The notes below the pieces were generated by a model. The model was given only the letters and a program-made list of their open reading frames with translations, was not told the DNA's origin and did no database searches. Below, piece by piece: positions 63,953-64,000 of a stretch of DNA of 64,000 bases; position 1 is the first letter of the stretch, and each line of letters opens with the position of its first letter. The stretch is from Phascolarctos cinereus (lineage: Eukaryota > Chordata > Mammalia > Diprotodontia > Phascolarctidae), in the NCBI RefSeq assembly GCF_002099425.1, contig NW_018343982.1, positions 14,734,501 through 14,798,500 of the forward strand. Direction: 5' to 3'. A program made the translations under genes and the position numbers.

Positions 63953-64000
63953 TGTTGTTGTTCAGTTGTTTCAATAATATCTGACTCTTTGTTATTCCAT
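63953..64000 (-). repeat. MAR1/WSINE1-type SINE, cut by the window end
   Basis: TTGTTGTTCAGTTGTTTCAA then CTGACTCTTTGTTATTCCAT is the antisense tail. The rest lies beyond the window. Confidence 0.85.

Overview
This 64 kb window looks like non-coding DNA from a marsupial, most likely an Australian one. The evidence is the repeat content. There are about 16 copies of a tRNA-headed SINE whose tail resembles the BovB/RTE LINE tail (the MAR1/WSINE1 type, with the GGCAGCTAGGTGG head and a CAAAGATACTGGAGTGG-like tail). Alongside them are MIR/THER-1-like and MIR3-like SINEs, L2, L3/CR1, RTE and marsupial-type L1 fragments, all at varied divergence. Family names come from remembered consensus patterns, not a database run, and repeat edges are usually good to about 10-20 bases unless target-site duplications (TSDs) fix them.

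I find no functional protein-coding gene. Nearly all open frames are short (60-155 codons) and either fall in repeats or have no recognisable product. The one gene-derived feature is a processed pseudogene of ribosomal protein L23a on the minus strand near 54.0-54.6 kb. It has a poly(A) relic and an 11-bp TSD, and it sits inside an L2 copy. Two other frames are readable as LINE protein: an L1 reverse-transcriptase piece at 62.9-63.3 kb (minus) and a zinc-finger C-terminus of a LINE at 56.6-56.9 kb (minus).

Layout: 0-5 kb has SINEs, L2 and an RTE fragment. 5-9.3 kb has an L2 3' half split by a SINE, two neighbouring copies of an unassigned repeat, and a tandem pair of MIR-type SINEs. 9-16 kb is mostly unrecognised sequence with nested SINEs. 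17-24 kb carries three DNA-transposon relics (a palindromic mariner-like MITE, a hAT-like end and a pogo/Tigger-like MITE). 24-31 kb is L3, L1 with a nested LINE-related insert, hAT and SINEs. 31-41 kb is sparse repeats plus one arm of an inverted composite repeat. 41-46 kb holds three fossil LTR-like pieces, one of them strikingly CpG-rich. 46-54 kb has an L1 inserted in an L2, an L3, and the second arm of the inverted repeat. 54-64 kb has the RPL23A pseudogene, LINE remnants, the SINE insertion with the best-preserved TSD (59.9 kb), and an L1 fragment.

No operon, CRISPR array, RNA gene or novel molecular system is supported. The interesting content is transposon archaeology: nested insertions that give relative ages, short palindromic DNA elements, a multi-copy unassigned repeat, and a LINE and shorter repeat that appear to share a 3' end.
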